The notes under the pieces: generated by a model
Told to the model about the DNA's origin: nothing
Database searches by the model: none
The model's input: the letters and a program-made list of their open reading frames with translations, nothing else
In this document: one piece after another, positions 5,605 to 8,046 of the stretch
How positions within the stretch are numbered: the stretch's first letter is position 1
How the letters are laid out: every line of letters begins with the position of its first letter
Translations under genes and position numbers: made by a program
NCBI GenBank assembly: GCA_964527565.1
Contig: CAZGOY010000076.1
Location: 1 to 8,046, forward strand
Direction of reading: 5' to 3'
DNA length: 8,046 nucleotides
Source of the DNA: JAGXQV01 sp964527565
Lineage (GTDB): Bacteria > Pseudomonadota > Gammaproteobacteria > Burkholderiales > Sulfuricellaceae

Positions 5605-7533
5605 ATTTACCGGCGCGGGCAAGGCCACGCGGAACGTCATGCCGCCGCCGGGCCGGTTGGCGGCGCTGATGTCGCCGCCGTGCAGGCGTGCCACGTTGCG
5701 GGCCAGGAACAGCCCCAGCCCAGAACCGTAGGTCTGGCCGGACTGGCGCCCGCGGAAAAACTTGTTGAAGAGCTGGGGCAATTCGTCTTTCGGCACGCCC
5801 GGCCCGCTGTCGGAGATATCGAACGCGATTCCGCCGTCCGGGGTGGCGGCACCGCGCAGGTGGACGCGCGTGCCGGGCGGGGTGTGCTTGACGGCGTTTT
5901 CCGCCAGGGTATGCAGGACCAGGCTGATCAGGTCGGGGTCGAGCGTAAAGGTGACCGGCAGGCCGGTGCTGTCGAGGGCCACTTCGTGGCGCGCGGATAT
6001 CTCGCGTGCCCGCGCGGCGGCGCTGGCGAGCAGTGCGGCAGGGTCGGCGCGCGCCAACCGCATGCCCTGGCCCAGCAGTTCGAGGCGTTCCTCGGTGAGG
6101 TATTCGTCGAGCAGGGCGGTGAGCCATTCCACCGAACGCTGTATCTTGGCGCAGGCCGTGTTTTCCGGCGTCTCGCCACCGGTATGGCGCAGGGCGAGCC
6201 GTTCGGTGGTGGCGCCGATGATGGCCAGCGGCGTGCGGAATTCGTGCGAAACCATGGCGATGAAGCGTTTCTGCTCCTCCTCGGTGCGGCGCTTCAGGCT
6301 GATTTCCTGCTGCGCCAGCAGCAGCGCGGCTTCGGAATGGTTCTTCTCGCGGCGCAGGTCGTTGTAGCGCCAGCCCACGGCCACGTTCATCAGGAACAGG
6401 TAGATCAGCGCGCCGATCTGGAAACTGCGGTCGGTGAAGAAGCTGGGTTGCAGGAAGCCGAAATTGCGCAGGACGCGGAGGGCGATGGCGCTGTGAAATA
6501 CCAGGTAGGCGGCCAGAATCAGTTGCGCGCCCCTTTCGCCCTTGAGGCTGAGCAGGGCGGCGACCACCATGGGGATCGGCAGGTAGAGCAGGATGACCCC
6601 CTGCACCACGGGAATGACTTCCGGGTAGTAACCCAGCATCACGCCCAGCGCGCCGCCGCCGCCGACGAGGACGCCGCCGCCCACGTAGAACTTGCGGAAG
6701 CGCGGGTAATGCGCTTCCATGCGCAGGGCGCGCGCCAGGAAAATGCAGCCGGTGGGCAGGGCCAGGGCGAGGCTGACGCCGACGATATAATCGTTGACGC
6801 CGCCCCAATCCGGGTAAAGGTATTGCGCCAGGAAACCCTCCGAGCCGGCGGAGGTCAGCGTCACCATCAGGGAAAACAGCGCATACAGGCCGAACAGCGC
6901 ATCGCGGGTGATGACCCAGAAAAACAGGTTGGCGAAGAACAGCGCCAGACACACGCCGTAATACAGGCCGAAGGCCCAGTGCCCGTCGGCGGCGCTCTCG
7001 CTGAAGGCCTGGGGCTGCCAGAAGACGATGGCGGCGGCGGTGGTGTTGACCGTGCGGATGCGCACGTACAGCGTGGTGGTTTCTCCGGCGGGAAGCGCCA
7101 GGCGGAACACCGGCGTGGTGTGGCGGAATGCCTGGCTGCCGGCGGGAAAGGCGTCGCCGGCGCGGTGCATTTCGAATCCGCCTTGCGGACGCGGGATGTA
7201 CACCTCGACTTCGTCGTAGAGGGCGGACTGGATTTCCATCCACCATTCCGCCGGCGCTTGCGGCGCGCGCGCGAGGGGGATTTTCAGCCACAGCGCGTCG
7301 TGCGTGAAGCCCTGGGCGATGTTGCCGGGCAGGGCGGTGAAGCGCCCCGCCAGTTCCGCGGAGGAAACTTCCTCGATGCGCAGGCGGCCCGCCGGGTCGG
7401 CGAGCAGGGACAGGTAACCGGTTGCGTAATGGCGTGCTTTCTCCAGGTGCAGGGCAGCAGGCTCCGCGCGCGCCAGGGCGGAAAAAAACAGCGCCAGCAC
7501 AAGAAGGAGAAGGAAGGGAATGCGTCTGTTCAC
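5584..7533 (-). CDS. 7TMR-DISM sensor histidine kinase
   Basis: A 649-aa membrane kinase. Residues 1-23 are a signal peptide (FLLLLVLALFFSALARA). About 30-175 is a periplasmic jelly-roll of the 7TMR-DISM extracellular type 2 kind (DALWLKIPL at 79-87, later TTLYVRIRT), thought to bind carbohydrate-like or other ligands. About 186-390 holds seven membrane helices (DISM_7TM). A charged linker (391-425, EAALLLAQQEISLKRRTEEE) leads to HisKA with phosphoacceptor H430 (MVSHEFRTPL). The ATPase domain has the N box N546 (AENAVKH), G1 DSGPGV (575-580), F box FNKFF (589-593) and G2 GSGLGLFL (603-610). All catalytic elements are intact. The ATG at 7533 starts a proper signal peptide and has AGG about 9 nt upstream. 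TAGAAT (complement of 7570-7575) is a possible -10 without a good -35; the tandem operator seen before the other genes is absent here, so the kinase appears to be expressed separately from the regulon. Confidence 0.95.
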   Translation of the reverse strand: MNRRIPFLLLLVLALFFSALARAEPAALHLEKARHYATGYLSLLADPAGRLRIEEVSSAELAGRFTALPGNIAQGFTHDALWLKIPLARAPQAPAEWWMEIQSALYDEVEVYIPRPQGGFEMHRAGDAFPAGSQAFRHTTPVFRLALPAGETTTLYVRIRTVNTTAAAIVFWQPQAFSESAADGHWAFGLYYGVCLALFFANLFFWVITRDALFGLYALFSLMVTLTSAGSEGFLAQYLYPDWGGVNDYIVGVSLALALPTGCIFLARALRMEAHYPRFRKFYVGGGVLVGGGGALGVMLGYYPEVIPVVQGVILLYLPIPMVVAALLSLKGERGAQLILAAYLVFHSAIALRVLRNFGFLQPSFFTDRSFQIGALIYLFLMNVAVGWRYNDLRREKNHSEAALLLAQQEISLKRRTEEEQKRFIAMVSHEFRTPLAIIGATTERLALRHTGGETPENTACAKIQRSVEWLTALLDEYLTEERLELLGQGMRLARADPAALLASAAARAREISARHEVALDSTGLPVTFTLDPDLISLVLHTLAENAVKHTPPGTRVHLRGAATPDGGIAFDISDSGPGVPKDELPQLFNKFFRGRQSGQTYGSGLGLFLARNVARLHGGDISAANRPGGGMTFRVALPAPVNVTIREN

Positions 7534-7608
7534 GGCCTGATTCTCGCCTGACGGGAAATGATCGTGCCGATTCTAACCGGGTTTTCCGCCGTTAAAATCC
7601 CCTCCGCA

Positions 7609-7660
7609 ATGAAAACAACAATCAGGGAGGTCTCGACAAGTTGAGAAGTCCGTTTGTCGA
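7609..7660 (+). other. Short intergenic remnant with hairpin between kinase and mini-protein
   Basis: The 138-nt gap holds a rightward ATG at 7609 giving only MKTTIREVSTS before a stop, preceded by a T/A-rich TTAAAAT stretch (7592-7598) that looks like a -10. It may be the start of a lost gene. Arms TCGACAA (7633-7639) and TTGTCGA (7654-7660) form a perfect 7-bp inverted repeat. No T run follows. Function unknown. Confidence 0.25.
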
Positions 7661-7671
7661 CACGCCCATCG

Positions 7672-7887
7672 TCAACCCAACAGCGGCTTCAGCAATGGAA
7701 TCGCCGTGGCGGCAACCACAACGCCCAGCATCCGTTTGATGACAAGCAATTCCCGCTCAATGCGACCCACATCAGCTTTGGTTGCCAAAGCCTCATTCGA
7801 TAGGGCCTCCGCCGCCTTGCGCGCATGCTCTTCGTCAACACCTGCAGCGCGAAAAGCCGCATACACTTCGGAAATCATCGTCGCCAT
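7672..7887 (-). CDS. 71-aa small protein with coiled coil and C-terminal membrane segment (hypothetical)
   Basis: The ATG at 7887 is preceded by an excellent ribosome-binding site (GAGAGGTGAG). Residues 1-30 are helical (MISEVYAAFRAAGVDEEHARKAAEAL style), about 31-53 form a short charged coiled coil (TKADVGRIERELLVIKRML), and 54-70 are hydrophobic (VVVAATAIPLLKPLL), enough for one membrane pass. The layout recalls small DUF1640/CCDC90-like bacterial proteins, of which this would be a short version; function is unknown. It is leftward like the kinase, but 138 nt separate them and the gap contains no shared signal, so co-function is not claimed. Confidence 0.7.
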   Translation of the reverse strand: MATMISEVYAAFRAAGVDEEHARKAAEALSNEALATKADVGRIERELLVIKRMLGVVVAATAIPLLKPLLG

Positions 7888-7963
7888 GGCCTCACCTCTC
7901 AGAACTTCTCACTTGCAGAAGCATAGCATCATTCAACCGGGATATTCACTTACGCAATTTCTG

Positions 7964-7988
7964 GGGTGAAGGTTTACGTTGTTCACCC
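7964..7988. repeat. Inverted repeat, possible weak terminator of the gene entering from the right
   Basis: Arms GGGTGAA (7964-7970) and TTCACCC (7982-7988) with an 11-nt loop lie 11 nt beyond the stop of the possible leftward coding end at 8000. Position fits a transcription end, but there is no T run after it, so a protein-binding site or chance is equally possible. Confidence 0.3.
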
Positions 7989-7999
7989 AAGCCGGACTT

Positions 8000-8046
8000 T
8001 CAATCCGCCGCAACCCGCTGAGCGATGTGCGCCAGCGCAGCATCGA
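8000..8046 (-). CDS. Possible C-terminal end of a leftward gene entering from the right edge
   Basis: A minus-strand frame enters at the edge and reads DAALAHIAQRVAAD before TGA (8000-8002). The Ala-rich amphipathic ending looks like a genuine protein C-terminus and the codons favour G/C at third positions, but 14 residues are too few to identify a family. The next gene on the same strand starts 112 nt further. Confidence 0.35.
   Translation of the reverse strand, partial: DAALAHIAQRVAAD

Noticed and set aside
5578..7551. A 657-codon rightward open frame antisense to the sensor kinase
   Set aside because: It mirrors the kinase exactly. The minus strand gives intact signal peptide, membrane, H, N and G boxes, while the antisense product is a low-complexity Gly/Arg/Gln-rich sequence without domains; it is a by-product of high G+C codon use.
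7896..7912. CTCTCAG and TTCTCAC 10 bp apart, resembling a fourth operator
   Set aside because: It overlaps the ribosome-binding site of the 71-aa gene and has no TAAAAT box at the right distance (that position falls in coding sequence), so it cannot form the same promoter.
1..8046. tRNA, rRNA, CRISPR arrays, insertion sequences
   Set aside because: No cloverleaf, no regularly spaced direct repeats with unique spacers and no transposase-like reading frame were found on either strand.

Overview
The window looks like chromosomal DNA from an environmental proteobacterium. I would guess a betaproteobacterium from the G+C-rich coding sequence, the bactofilin with its small membrane partner and the 7TMR-DISM kinase, but no feature settles the taxonomy. 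Almost all of it is transcribed leftward. The exceptions are a rightward hicA-hicB toxin-antitoxin module and remnants of a second module.

Layout on + coordinates. Positions 1-2395 (minus) hold the first 798 codons of a very large repeat-built extracellular protein (cadherin/VCBS-like adhesin type) that runs off the left edge. Positions 2396-2962 hold its leader, a possible 55-aa ORF, a promoter with four 10-bp repeats, a REP-like hairpin and the hicAB operator. hicA and hicB occupy 2963-3558 (plus). Positions 3621-3769 are remnants of an antitoxin tail and a toxin start. From 7533 down to 3776 (minus) there is one co-directional cluster: a 7TMR-DISM sensor histidine kinase, an OmpR-family response regulator, a small membrane-anchored protein and a bactofilin. 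A 71-aa coiled-coil/membrane mini-protein lies at 7672-7887, and the C-terminal end of another leftward gene may enter at 8046.

The main discovery is regulatory. Three leftward promoters share one architecture: a tandem element (minus strand GTGAMAATTCGTGAGAA in two copies, a looser version in the third), a gap of 19-21 bp, and a TAAAAT/TATAAA -10 box. They lie before the adhesin leader (2689-2754), before the membrane protein-bactofilin pair (4769-4814) and before the response regulator itself (5562-5604, inside the last codons of the kinase). The 10-bp phasing of the half-sites is what an OmpR/PhoB-type regulator binds. The most economical reading is a local regulon in which the DISM kinase and its regulator control themselves, a bactofilin scaffold operon and a giant surface protein. 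The toxin-antitoxin genes would then be a later insertion between two target operons. The DNA pattern is seen directly; its assignment to this regulator is inference.
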